Part shown: positions 47,597-57,933 of the stretch, one piece after another
How the letters are laid out: each line of letters begins with the position of its first letter
Position numbering within the stretch: the stretch's first letter is position 1
Assembly: GCF_910592395.1 (NCBI RefSeq)
Contig: NC_088322.1
Span: 1,862,001 to 1,926,000 of the forward strand
Length of the DNA: 64,000 bases
Origin: Lineus longissimus
Taxonomy: Eukaryota > Nemertea > Pilidiophora > Heteronemertea > Lineidae
Direction: 5' to 3'
Position numbers and translations under genes: made by a program
Notes under the pieces: generated by a model
The model's database searches: none
The model's input: only the letters and a program-made list of their open reading frames with translations
Told to the model about the DNA's origin: nothing

Positions 47597-49968
47597 TCAA
47601 GCGAAGTTTGAATCGCTGTAATCTATGTAGCCTTCATAATACATTCCAAATGGTAACGTTCTTATTCCATCTTCAAGTATGAACCTCTTATCATCAAAAG
47701 GACTGAGGCTTTTTTTGTCAACTTCTTCCAAATAGATTTGGTGTTTATCTGATCTTAAGTGTCTCATCTTGTGGTAAAATGACATACTCTTTTCAAGACA
47801 ATCAACATAGTCATCAAATGAGATATCTCTCTTTATTACATTCTTGGCAATACCCTTTAATTTCTTAGAATCGTAATCTTTTGTCCTGTAAGCATACATC
47901 TTACTTCTAAGGGCAATGAATTCAGTCATCTCGACTCCTCCTAACTCATCCTTGAAATAACCTGGCACCTTCTTCTTACTGGTGTCATAGAGTGGATGAT
48001 CTTTTGGATAATTACTGAAGTCAAAATAGTGTTTCAACTCCTTTAAGTCTTTAGTTAAGTCATCAGTATTAATGTTAAGTACAAAGGAATCTGTATCTAG
48101 ATACAGTAGTTCAATATTTTTCTCACCAAAGTACGGTTGAAGAACTTCATAATAGAATTCATACATTAATAATTTAGACAATTCAAGTACTGAAGCTCCT
48201 ATGTAGATTGGTTTGTTGAATTTCATTGATGTTTTCCTCATGCTAATAGCAGCATTCTGTTCATCAAATACGCATATCGATGAAAACCTGGGATTGGCCA
48301 TTACACTCCTGGCTCTCTCCCCGTCCGTTACCAATTCTATTTCCACCCTGTTCCTTACATTCTCACAAGTCTTTCCGTAGAAAGCATTATTCATGAGCTT
48401 GAAATAGTCTTTCTCAAAATCAGTCTTAGAATCCATACGTCTTTTAGTATTAAAATCAATGTATGGTGCTAACCACTTTGATTGTTTAAAACATATCACC
48501 GAATGAACCCTCTTAAGTACCATTCCGTGCTTGAGGTAAAATTGTGGCATTCTGTAATGCACTATGTAATTAGTTTTATCCATTTGTGTTAGTATTAGTT
48601 TTTCTACATTTGATCTTTTATCATCGCCCAGTAACTCTCTCTGGTAAGGACTTAATTCATCATCTTCAATAAAGAGAGATTCGGGACAGAATGGAAAGTT
48701 CCTTGACTTAAATTTAACATTTCCTGGATACTCCAAATCCACCTCTAAGAAGTAGCCTACTTCACTGTCACTTGGAATTGCCATAATCTGCTCTTTACTA
48801 ATAACATTCATGTTAAGTCGAGCTATGCTCTCGGGACTTTGTCCTAGTCGGACTTTGTCCTGAGAGCATATCTCGAGTGGATCAATATCTATCATTTCAA
48901 AACTACCATAGGGTTGAGGTTCCATCATGGACCAGCCGTAAAGATTATTTGCGTCTACGTAGAGTAGTTTGTGGTGTTCATCTGCCTTGACATGTCTTGT
49001 TCCCATAACACCCGAAATTCCACCTCGTATTGCTTTCTCAAAAGTAAGTAAGATGTTGGTATCAGTCAGTAGTTCTAGGTTTATTCCTGTGTACTTCAAA
49101 CCAGCTTGCCAGGTTAGGCCTGGTGCCGAGTAACAGTGACATGGATCTATCTGAAAGTAGTTCAAATTGACATCCCTGAATTTCTCAAATAAATCAGCTA
49201 AAAGGATCACATCAGTTTTGAGGTAGAGGTCAATGAACTCACCGTGATTCCTGATCTTGAAATGATCCCATATTACCTTAGCCTCATCATAGGCAGAATC
49301 AGGTGCTATTTCATTTTTCAATTCCTCAAAAAACAAAGACTTTTCTAGGTAAGTGACATTGTAGCTTTCATGTGATGTGTAAAAAGAGTAAGGTACTGAA
49401 CCCTTCTTCCTCAATAGTTTAAAATCAATGGTATTTGGGAACTTCTGTCTCGTAATTTTAAAGTCATCATCCAGCATTGATTTGGTTATGTTGTCTAAAC
49501 TGGACTGCATGAATCTGTACGAGTCCAAAAACCTGAAACAACCGAACTGAAATGAGATGTATTCCTCTGCTGTTTGGCAAGTAATTTCAGTTTCTTGTAC
49601 TTCGGTAGTTTAGTCATTAAGTCTTTGATAAACAGGTGTGAATCATAATTACTAAGATTGTGAAAAAATACTGGAACGAACATGGCTTTATTTTCATTCA
49701 AATTGCATGAGCTGTGAGCAGCACCTCGATATCTACCACTGTAGTGATCGTGATCCTTGACCTTGTCATATCCTAAAGGTTGATTACAGTAATAACATTG
49801 TGTTTCTTGTGAGTAACTCACCAAATCTTCATCTGTCATTGTTAGAGGAAAGTTACAGTTCAATAAATTAGAGAATTGTTCTTCCAGCCTGATTAACCAG
49901 TTACAGAACACATCTACAACATCAGCACCCCTGTGAGACACATACTGGTACTGTAAAGTTGTGGGTAG
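47597..49968 (-). pseudogene. polB: polB, left duplicate covering the C-terminal three quarters (C)
   Basis: Minus strand from the stop at 47597 through motifs C, B and A to the exonuclease region. A missing T near 49573 shifts the frame between exonuclease motifs II and III. It ends near 49968 at a roughly 80-bp unrelated joint. Near-identical to the right duplicate, except for one extra hairpin unit at about 48817-48882. Confidence 0.85.
48814..48880 (-). repeat. Two double-hairpin units (one in the tandem duplicate)
   Basis: The left polB duplicate has two units here and the right duplicate one (50671-50706). The 30-nt difference lies between otherwise almost identical sequence, so it is recent. 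Confidence 0.9.
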
Positions 49969-50050
49969 TGTGGGAGCATGGGTTAATGTCTTTAATAGTT
50001 GTGCTGCCCATTGCAGATGGCAGCACAAGCTGGTCTTGCCTTTTTCAATA
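49969..50050. other. Joint between the two polB duplicates
   Basis: About 80 bp not related to polB, containing a short inverted repeat TTGTGCTGCC/GGCAGCACAAG. It may be filler or a trace of another element. Confidence 0.5.
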
Positions 50051-50832
50051 CACTAGTTTTAGATTGGTTTGTTGAATTTCATTGATGTTTTCCTTATGCT
50101 AATAGCAGCATTCTGTTCGTCAAATACGCATATCGATGAAAACCTGGGATTGGCCATTACACTCCTGGCTCTCTCCCCGTCCGTTACCAATTCTATTTCC
50201 ACCCTGTTCCTTACATTCTCACAAGTCTTTCCGTAGAAAGCAATATTCATGAGCTTGAAATAGTCTTTCTCAAAATCAGTCTTAGAATCCATACGTCTTT
50301 TAGTATTAAAATCAATGTATGGTGCTAACCACTTTGATTGTTTAAAACATATCACCGAATGAACCCTCTTAAGTACCATTCCGTGCTTGAGGTAAAATTG
50401 TAGCATTCTGTAATGCACTATGTAATTAGTTTTATCCTTTTGTGTTAGTATTAGTTTTTCTACATTTGATCTTTTATCATCGCCCAGTAACTCTCTCTGG
50501 TAAGGACTTAATTCATCATCTTCAATAAAGAGAGATTCGGGACAGAATGGAAAGTTCCTTGAGTTAAATTTAATATTTCCTGGATACTCCAAATCCACCT
50601 CTAAGAAGTAGCCTACTTCACTATCACTTGGAATTGCCATAATCTGCTCTTTACTAATAACATTCATGTTAAGTCGGACTTTGTCCTGAGAGCATAGCTC
50701 GAGTGGATCAATATCTATCATTTCAAAACTACCATAGGGTTGAGGTTCCATCATGGACCAGCCGTAAAGATTATTTGCGTCTACGTAGAGTAGTTTGTGG
50801 TGTTCATCTGCCTTGACATGTCTTGTTCCCAT

Positions 50833-51066
50833 TGTTAAAGCAATGCCTAATGCCTAATGCCTAACGCCAAACCTAGAATTACCTAGCGGGAAAAATAGGA
50901 ACTGATTCATAAGTGTGCTGCCACCTAGCGTTAGTGTTGGGAACTTGACCACCAACAATGGCTGACGTCTCAGAGAAGCGGACGTTGAGACGTAACGTCA
51001 GGAGCAGCACAGCAGTCAGTTGAACGAACGAAAGTAAGTGAACAGCACGCTTTACCATTTTTAACA
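50833..51066 (+). repeat. Copia 5' LTR
   Basis: Starts TGTTAAAG and ends TTTTTAACA. One visible difference from the 3' LTR (AACCTAG versus AACATAG). Confidence 0.95.
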
Positions 51067-51436
51067 TGCTAGCAGAGCGTTTTCAATCGGCTGAGTGGCA
51101 TTTTAGGCGTACGGAAAGGCATTAATTAGGCTGGACTTGTTCAATTCGTGGCATTGTGTTGCGCGTAGTGTGTAGCGATGTACATTACGATGTACATAAA
51201 TCAGTGAGCGTTCAGGTGGAATTTTTTCGGCGAGCGTGTAGTGGATTTTTTAGCCAGCGGACGGTTGGTGACGGAAGTTTTCGGCGAGGATTCTGAGGAA
51301 TTGATTCCTAAATCTAGGACTATGCAGGATTGATTTTGCGTGTTTCTGGTGTAAGCGTATAGGGAGTTGCAGTGAGTTTTTGGACTGGAGAATTCGGAGT
51401 AAGTGACAGTGTATCATCATTTTCTTTTCACTGATA
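51067..51436 (+). promoter_or_regulatory. Copia leader
   Basis: Primer-binding-like TGCTAGCAGAG immediately after the LTR, then a non-coding GT-rich leader to the ATG at 51446 or 51437 (MVKMSTR). Confidence 0.6.
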
Positions 51437-54400
51437 GTGGTCAAAATGTCAACAAGAATCAATCCTCCCCAATATTCCAAAGAAAAGAGCTATGATCAGT
51501 TCATTAAAGAGCTCAATGCTTGGAAAGCAGTTACAGATTTGGATGTAAAGAAACAGGGAGTAGTGATTGCTTTGGGATTGCCAGAAATTGATGACATTAA
51601 AATAAGAGAGAAAGTGTTTGAAGAGTTGACTGTGGAGGAGCTGAACTGTGAGAATGGTTTGGAAAAGTTGATTACATATATGGACAAGCATCTTGGAAAA
51701 GATGAATTAGAGGACAGTCTTCAGAAATTTGAAGATTTTGAAGATTACAAGCGCTGTTCATCGGAGTCTATTGACCAATACATTGCGAACTTTGATCAGA
51801 GGTACAGTAGAATCAAAGTGAAGAAACTTGTTTTGCCATCAGAGATACTAGCGTTTAAACTGCTTCGCCGAGCCGGGCTAACAAGCAAAGAAAAAATGCT
51901 TGTGTTGACTGGGATGGATTATGAAAAGAAGGACACGCTTTACGATCAGGCCCAGAAGTCATTAAAGAAGTTCATGGGTGGTGGCTGTAGTGGTGGCAAA
52001 GTTACAGGAGGAGGAGCGATCAAGGTGGAACAAGCTGAAGAACCAACATTGGTAACCAATTTCACTAAGAAGCACTTTGGTAACAATAGATTTTCTGGTG
52101 ATAGAGGAAACTATCGCGGTGACAAGAGGAATGGTGGTGGTACAGCTTATAGTGGTGGTGCTGGTGGTAACCAATCGAGAGATCAAAGAAAATTCAAGTT
52201 CGGAGAGAATGGTGAGAAGAGACGAGTCAATCCAACAGGAGCTGATGGTCAACCATTGACTTGTTCATGTTGTGGTTCTTTTCGGCATTTCTTGAGGGAT
52301 TGCCCAGATAGTTGGGAAAAACTGAAGAAGGTGCATGTGGTGAACGATGTAGAAGAACATGCTGTGTTGTTTACGGGATTCAACAAGAGGAATATTTCAG
52401 CACTGGGAGTAGAGGCGAACAACTGCGCTGTTTTGGACAGTGCATGCAGCAGTACGGTTTGTGGTGAGAGCTGGTTAGAAAGCTACTTGGATTCGTTGTC
52501 TGAAGCTGAAAAGGAAGAAGTTTCTAGGGTTGAGAGTGGCAAGATTTTTAAGTTTGGAGGTGATACCAGGCTGCAGTCCTTGGGTGAATACGTCATACCA
52601 GGGTACATGGTAGGCAAGAAGGTTCTCATCAGAACAGATGTTGTTGAATCAAGCATCCCATTATTGTTATCAAGAAAAACGATGAAGAACGCGAGGATGA
52701 AGCTCGACATTGAGAATGATGCAGTAGAGGTGATGGGTGAGCATGTTTTGTTGAATTTGACATCATCAGGACATTATTGTCTTCCATCGTGCAGAGATGT
52801 GACCATAGAGGAGGTCAACGCTGTGAAGTTAGATGAACTTTCGGAAGATGAGAGGCAGCGGTCATTTCTCAAACTACACAGGCAATTTGCACATCCATCA
52901 CAAGTCAAATTAGTAGCGCTTCTGAAAGATGCTGGTGTGTGGGAGGACAGATATGCAAAGGATTTGCAAGTGATTCAAGAAACATGTACCATTTGCAAGG
53001 TGAGGGTATCGGAACAAGTTTTCAAGCCAGGGGATGAGGTTTTCTACAAGCGAGAAGGACATGATAGGTGGTTAGGACCAGGAAAAGTTCTTTGTCAAGA
53101 CGGGAAGCTTATTTTCGTGAGACATGGAGGAACTTTCATCAGGGCTTCTCCTAATAGATTGGTGAAACTGAATGCTGATAGGAAAACAGTAGAAGGGGAT
53201 CAGGAGGATTTAGATTTGAGAACTGAGATAGGAAAAGAGACAGTTGGAGTGCAAAAGATGCAGCAGCCAGTGATAACAGAAGTTTTGGATGATGACTCAG
53301 GACATGCAGGAGAGGTAGTGAGGCAGAGAGACGAAGATCCAAGAGAAAGGGAAACGAGGCAGGAAGATTGTATTGTTGGTGATGAGGATGTAGGTGAAAA
53401 TCAGGAAAATGAAGACCAATTCATGGACAGGAGGGAGCGAGACATGGAGGAGCAAGGAATAAGAAGGTCAAGTAGAAAAATTGCAAAAAAGAAGAAGTGT
53501 TCTACTTGTGAGGGATGTGATGTGTATGTTTCAACCTTGTCCAAGGAAGAAGAGCAGAGTTCAGCTTGTATGGAGGCAAAGAAAACAGAACTCAAGAAAT
53601 TAGAACATTTTGAAACGTATGAAGCAGTACCTTACACGGGACAAAATTGCATCTCGACAAGATGGGTTTTAACAATGAAGAATGGATCTCCTAGGGCGCG
53701 GCTGGTCGCACGAGGTTTTGAAGAAAGAGAGGTGATCCAAGTTGACTCTCCTACAGTGGGCAAGAGTGCTGTTAGGAGTTTTCTGACCATTGCAGCATCG
53801 CGACAATGGACGGTTAAAACAACTGATATCAAGTCGGCATTTCTACAAGGGGAAGAGCTAACGAGGGATGTATACATCATACCACCAAAGGAGGCCAACA
53901 TACAAGAAGGATACGTATGGAAACTGAAGAGATGTTTGTACGGACTAAGCGATGCTTCCAGGCAGTTCTATCTATCAGTGGCTGCAGAGATGACGCGACT
54001 CGGATGTCAACAGTGCAAGATAGAGCAATCAGTTTACTACAAGAGGGACAAAGAGGGCCATTTACTTGGTATAATGGTGAGTCATATTGATGATTTTCTG
54101 CATGCTGGTGATGACAGTTTTGATCAAGAGGTGATGGTTCCATTGCGTAAAGGATTTCTTGCTGGAAAATTAGAAGAAAAAAATTGTTCCTATGTAGGTT
54201 TTCACTTGAAGCAAAATGGTGATGAAATATTGTTGGATCAGAATGATTACGTCGACAATGTGGACATGGAGAGAGTGACCATAAGCAAGGGAGATCAACA
54301 GGATAGCCTTACAGGAAAGGAAATTACTGGTTACAGATCTCTGCTGGGATCGGTAAATTGGATTGTTAGAGGATCGAGACCTGACATGGCTTTTGAATTG

Positions 54401-54448
54401 ATTGAGCTGAGTACCAAAAAACAACAGTGCAACCAAGCAGGATCTTAA
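51437..54448 (+). CDS. Copia Gag-Pol, integrase core missing
   Basis: Gag domain with a Cys-x2-Cys-x4-His-x4-Cys knuckle (CSCCGSFRHFLRDC, about residue 275). Protease AVLDSACSSTVCG. An integrase zinc-binding part (LHRQFAHPSQ, ETCTICK) is followed directly by the C-terminal part (FKPGDEVFYKREG), so the catalytic DDE core of some 200 residues is absent without loss of frame. Reverse transcriptase TTDIKSAFLQGE, YGLSDASRQF and HIDDFL. The frame shifts after LSTKKQQ near 54425. Copia elements normally carry a complete integrase, so this one would depend on another copy. Confidence 0.9.
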   Translation: MVKMSTRINPPQYSKEKSYDQFIKELNAWKAVTDLDVKKQGVVIALGLPEIDDIKIREKVFEELTVEELNCENGLEKLITYMDKHLGKDELEDSLQKFEDFEDYKRCSSESIDQYIANFDQRYSRIKVKKLVLPSEILAFKLLRRAGLTSKEKMLVLTGMDYEKKDTLYDQAQKSLKKFMGGGCSGGKVTGGGAIKVEQAEEPTLVTNFTKKHFGNNRFSGDRGNYRGDKRNGGGTAYSGGAGGNQSRDQRKFKFGENGEKRRVNPTGADGQPLTCSCCGSFRHFLRDCPDSWEKLKKVHVVNDVEEHAVLFTGFNKRNISALGVEANNCAVLDSACSSTVCGESWLESYLDSLSEAEKEEVSRVESGKIFKFGGDTRLQSLGEYVIPGYMVGKKVLIRTDVVESSIPLLLSRKTMKNARMKLDIENDAVEVMGEHVLLNLTSSGHYCLPSCRDVTIEEVNAVKLDELSEDERQRSFLKLHRQFAHPSQVKLVALLKDAGVWEDRYAKDLQVIQETCTICKVRVSEQVFKPGDEVFYKREGHDRWLGPGKVLCQDGKLIFVRHGGTFIRASPNRLVKLNADRKTVEGDQEDLDLRTEIGKETVGVQKMQQPVITEVLDDDSGHAGEVVRQRDEDPRERETRQEDCIVGDEDVGENQENEDQFMDRRERDMEEQGIRRSSRKIAKKKKCSTCEGCDVYVSTLSKEEEQSSACMEAKKTELKKLEHFETYEAVPYTGQNCISTRWVLTMKNGSPRARLVARGFEEREVIQVDSPTVGKSAVRSFLTIAASRQWTVKTTDIKSAFLQGEELTRDVYIIPPKEANIQEGYVWKLKRCLYGLSDASRQFYLSVAAEMTRLGCQQCKIEQSVYYKRDKEGHLLGIMVSHIDDFLHAGDDSFDQEVMVPLRKGFLAGKLEEKNCSYVGFHLKQNGDEILLDQNDYVDNVDMERVTISKGDQQDSLTGKEITGYRSLLGSVNWIVRGSRPDMAFELIELSTKKQQCNQAGS

Positions 54449-54461
54449 CAGAGTTAAGAAG

Positions 54462-55022
54462 ATGATGAGAAGATTGAAGGAGGATAGCTCTCATCTGGTG
54501 TTTTCCAATCTTGGGGAAGCTGAGGAGTGGAAGTTGCATGTCTACACCGACGCGTCACTGGCTAACTTGGAGGATGGAGTAGGAAGTACTATGGAGATTA
54601 TAGTATTTCTGGTGAATGAAAATACACGTAATGTGTGTGTAGTATCTTGGAGAGCAAACAAGATCAAAAGGGTAGTAAAGTCAACCTTGGCTGCAGAAAG
54701 TCTGGCTTTACTTGAAGGATTAGAGGAAGCAATGTATGTGAAGGCCATTCTGCTTGAGTTGGATAAAAGTTTCGATCTGCCTATCATAGCTACTGTGGAC
54801 AACAGGAGTTTGGTAGATTCATTACACTCTACTAAACAAGTAAGTGACAGGAGGCTCAGAATCGATATGGGCTGCATGAAGCAAATAATGGAGGAAAATG
54901 GAATTTCTGTAAGATGGTGCAGTGGAAGCATGCAGCTGGCCAATGTGCTGACAAAAAGAGGAGCTTCAAGAAGAGAACTTTTGTCTGTTCTTCAAAGTGG
55001 GAGGACAGATGGCTATTTCTAA
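54462..55022 (+). CDS. Copia RNase H, separated by a frameshift
   Basis: Continues the polyprotein: LHVYTDASLANLEDG, VVKSTLAAESLALLEG, DNRSLVDSLHSTKQVSDRRLRID. The catalytic Asp, Glu and Asp are present. It lies in a different frame from 51437-54448, the join being a poly-A stretch. Confidence 0.88.
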   Translation: MMRRLKEDSSHLVFSNLGEAEEWKLHVYTDASLANLEDGVGSTMEIIVFLVNENTRNVCVVSWRANKIKRVVKSTLAAESLALLEGLEEAMYVKAILLELDKSFDLPIIATVDNRSLVDSLHSTKQVSDRRLRIDMGCMKQIMEENGISVRWCSGSMQLANVLTKRGASRRELLSVLQSGRTDGYF

Positions 55023-55238
55023 TCTCAATACTGAATGAGAATGAACTGAACTGTAAATATGTTATATTCCGGTTATAGTTAAATGTTTCTAATGAAAAAA
55101 AGGACAATTGTAGTTTGAAAGGACTATGTAGTTGAATCAAAAGGACTAGCAGGATATTTAGTTTAAATTCTGTAGATATTTAAAATCATTATAAGGAGCA
55201 ATACAAGAGAGACTAAGAGGAGAAGAAAAACGGGGGAA

Positions 55239-55472
55239 TGTTAAAGCAATGCCTAATGCCTAATGCCTAACGCCAAACATAGAATTACCTAGCGGGAAAA
55301 ATAGGAACTGATTCATAAGTGTGCTGCCACCTAGCGTTAGTGTTGGGAACTTGACCACCAACAATGGCTGACGTCTCAGAGAAGCGGACGTTGAGACGTA
55401 ACGTCAGGAGCAGCACAGCAGTCAGTTGAACGAACGAAAGTAAGTGAACAGCACGCTTTACCATTTTTAACA
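55239..55472 (+). repeat. Copia 3' LTR
   Basis: 234 bp, identical to the 5' LTR except one base. Confidence 0.95.
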
Positions 55473-56525
55473 CCCATAACACCCGAAATTCCACCTCGTA
55501 TTGCTTTCTCAAAAGTAAGTAAGATGTTGGTATCAGTCAGTAGTTCTAGGTTTATTCCTGTGTACTTCAAACCAGCTTGCCAGGTTAGGCGTGGTGCCGA
55601 GTAACAGTGACATGGATCTATCTGAAAGTAGTTCAAATTGACATCCCTGAATTTCTCAAATAAATCAGCTAAAAGGATCACATCAGTTTTGAGGTAGAGG
55701 TCAATGAACTCACCGTGATTCCTGATCTTGAAATGATCCCATATTACCTTAGCCTCATCATAGGCAGAATCAGGTGCCATTTCATTTTTCAATTCGTCAA
55801 AAAACATAGACTTTCTAGGTAAGTGACATTGTAGCTTTCATGTGATGTGTAAAAAGAGTGAGGTACTGAACCCTTCTTCCTCAATAGTTTAAAATCAATG
55901 GTATTTGGGAACTTCTGTCTCGTAATTTTAAAGTCATCATCCAGCATTGATTTGGTTATGTTGTCTAAACTGGACTGCATGAATCTGTATGAATCTGTAC
56001 GAGTCCAAAAACCTGAAACAACCGAACTGAAATGAGATGTATTCCTCTGCTGTTTTGGCAAGTAATTTCAGTTTCTTGTACTTCGGTAGTTTAGTCATTA
56101 AGTCTTTGATAAACAGGTGTGAATCATAATTACTAAGATTGTGAAAAAATACTGGAACGAACATGGCTTTATTTTCATTCAAATTGCATGAGCTGTGAGC
56201 AGCACCTCGATATCTACCACTGTAGTGATCGTGATCCTTGACCTTGTCATATCCTAAAGGTTGATTACAGTAATAACATTGTGTTTCTTGTGAGTAACTC
56301 ACCAAATCTTCATCTGTCATTGTTAGAGGAAAGTTACAGTTCAATAAATTAGAGAATTGTTCTTCCAGCCTGATTAACAAGTTACAGAACACATCTACAA
56401 CATCGGCACCCCTGTGAGACACATACTGGCTACTGTAAAGTTGTGGGTAGTCTGAGTGAACATAAACACCAACAGCTGATGCATGTTGTTTGAATAGTTT
56501 TTCAGTGGTAACAGTGGTATCTGTC

Positions 56526-56557
56526 TGAGGACGAAGTCCGGCTCGAGCTCTGCTCTG
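56526..56557 (+). repeat. Partial double-hairpin pair in polB (C)
   Basis: GGAC-GAA-GTCC, GGCTC, GAGC-TCT-GCTC: halves of two neighbouring units with a GCT joint. A and B have unrelated codons here. Confidence 0.6.
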
Positions 56558-57024
56558 AGTTGTGTTATCATTGACTATTGTGCTTATCGCTTCGAAATCA
56601 GCATAGATTACAAAGGGAACTCTATTTTTAAATGAGTGTTTTTCAAATTTAAGCTGTGACCATTTACTGTTAGGTGGAGGCAGACTAATCTTACAGTAAT
56701 CGTGTTCTCCACATTTCTTTTTATGATTGTCTAGTGTAGACTTCCTGTAAAAGTAATTCATGCATCTCCTGCAAAGATACACTCTATGAGCGAGTGACCT
56801 GAAGAAAAGATTGATGTCTCTTATGTACATGAAATGGTCCTTGAAATAGAGCAGATCAATGACATCATCATCGTCATAATTCTTGGACAGGTAGAGAGGT
56901 TCTAGTTTTGCGGCATAAATGCTTTTAGCCCATTCGTTCTCTAACTTGAACACATTAATTTTGAGATTATTATCACTCTCTATCTTAGGGATATCCTTTT
57001 GAATACATACAGGAAATGAGTCTA

Positions 57025-57100
57025 TTTGTACTCCGTACTGAGAGCATAGCTCGATTTTGATATCAGTAGTTTTCGAACTCTGTTCTCGTGACGAAGTCAT
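57025..57100 (-). repeat. Two separated double-hairpin units in polB (C)
   Basis: One with GTAC/GTAC and GAGC/GCTC stems bordered by ATT (absent from B), one older TGAC/GTCA unit shared by all copies. Confidence 0.82.
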
Positions 57101-57437
57101 TTCTAGCATATCAGTAGTGATATTGAATGTACTCTCAGGATTTTCTTTTAGATATTTATCGGCCAATAAAGACCAGAGAAAACATTTATTGATTGTCATT
57201 CGACTCCACATTGATTACAGCTTTTGTTTTAAATGGTAATTTAGTGTAATGACCACCTTTACACCTCTTGTAAGAACAGATGGTCATGTTACAAGACTCT
57301 ATTTTGTTCAGTGTAAGTCCAGACCCTTGAAAGTACCTTTCCTCAATCTGTGTCTTAATGTAGTTTAACTGGTTGGTTATGGCATAAATTGCCTGGTTCC
57401 TTGAAAGTATGCTTTCCATTGGAGATTGTATGGGGTG

Positions 57438-57470
57438 TGTCAAGCTATGCTCTCTGGACGTAGTCCGGGT
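57438..57470 (+). repeat. Single double-hairpin unit in polB (C)
   Basis: Core 57441-57467, bordered by TGT and GGT. Intermediate state between B (none) and A (two). Confidence 0.92.
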
Positions 57471-57933
57471 TACACTTTCACCTTGATGATCAAACTGAGC
57501 AAATACTGATATGCTTATTTTGTGATGGTAATCATTGAGTTGAAATAATACCTCCTCTCATTTCTCTTTGTATTCATACACTTGTTTAGCTTCTCGGTCA
57601 ATCTTCAAACTAATGGTGACTACAGGCTTGCCAAATTGTTTTACTATTTCTACTCCACTCACTTTCTTTATGCCATCTAGCTCATTTTCCTCAAATGCAA
57701 GTTTCTTATCCATACTTTTAGTGATCAGTGATGGGGCTCGGGGTTGAGCAATAGGGACATAATCCGGATTTAATTTGGTCAGGTGACCTTTGGTTCTCCT
57801 GTGAATGGCCATATTATTGTATGATATGTACTTGTCACATGTAGTGCAAAGTATTTTCTGATTCTTATCAGTCATTTCTATTTTATTAGATTAAAATTTA
57901 TTAAATTCAATAAATCTCTTGAATTAAATAGAA

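Larger units (their letters stand above)
50833..55472 (+). mobile_element. Ty1/copia LTR retrotransposon in polB
   Basis: 4,640 bp with 234-bp LTRs, bordered by CCCAT at 50828-50832 and 55473-55477. Downstream of the 5' LTR, TGCTAGCAGAGC resembles an initiator-Met tRNA primer site, and a purine-rich tract (GAAGAAAAACGGGGGAA) precedes the 3' LTR. The insertion is on the opposite strand to polB. Confidence 0.95.
50051..57875 (-). pseudogene. polB: polB, right duplicate, N-terminal three quarters, split by copia (C)
   Basis: Exists as 57875-55473 and 50832-50051. It starts MTDKNQ at 57875. One hairpin unit near residue 140 (57438-57470), a frame break near 57555, a CTGTATGAATCTGTA duplication near 55985 and a base loss near 55815 prevent expression. 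The zinc/endonuclease VII-like module (CYYCNQPLGYDK, RGAAHSSCN) and exonuclease motifs are readable. Confidence 0.87.

Noticed and set aside
50879-51067. Minus-strand 62-residue frame in the copia LTR (also 55285-55512)
   Set aside because: Lies wholly within the LTR antisense to the element and is explained by LTR duplication.
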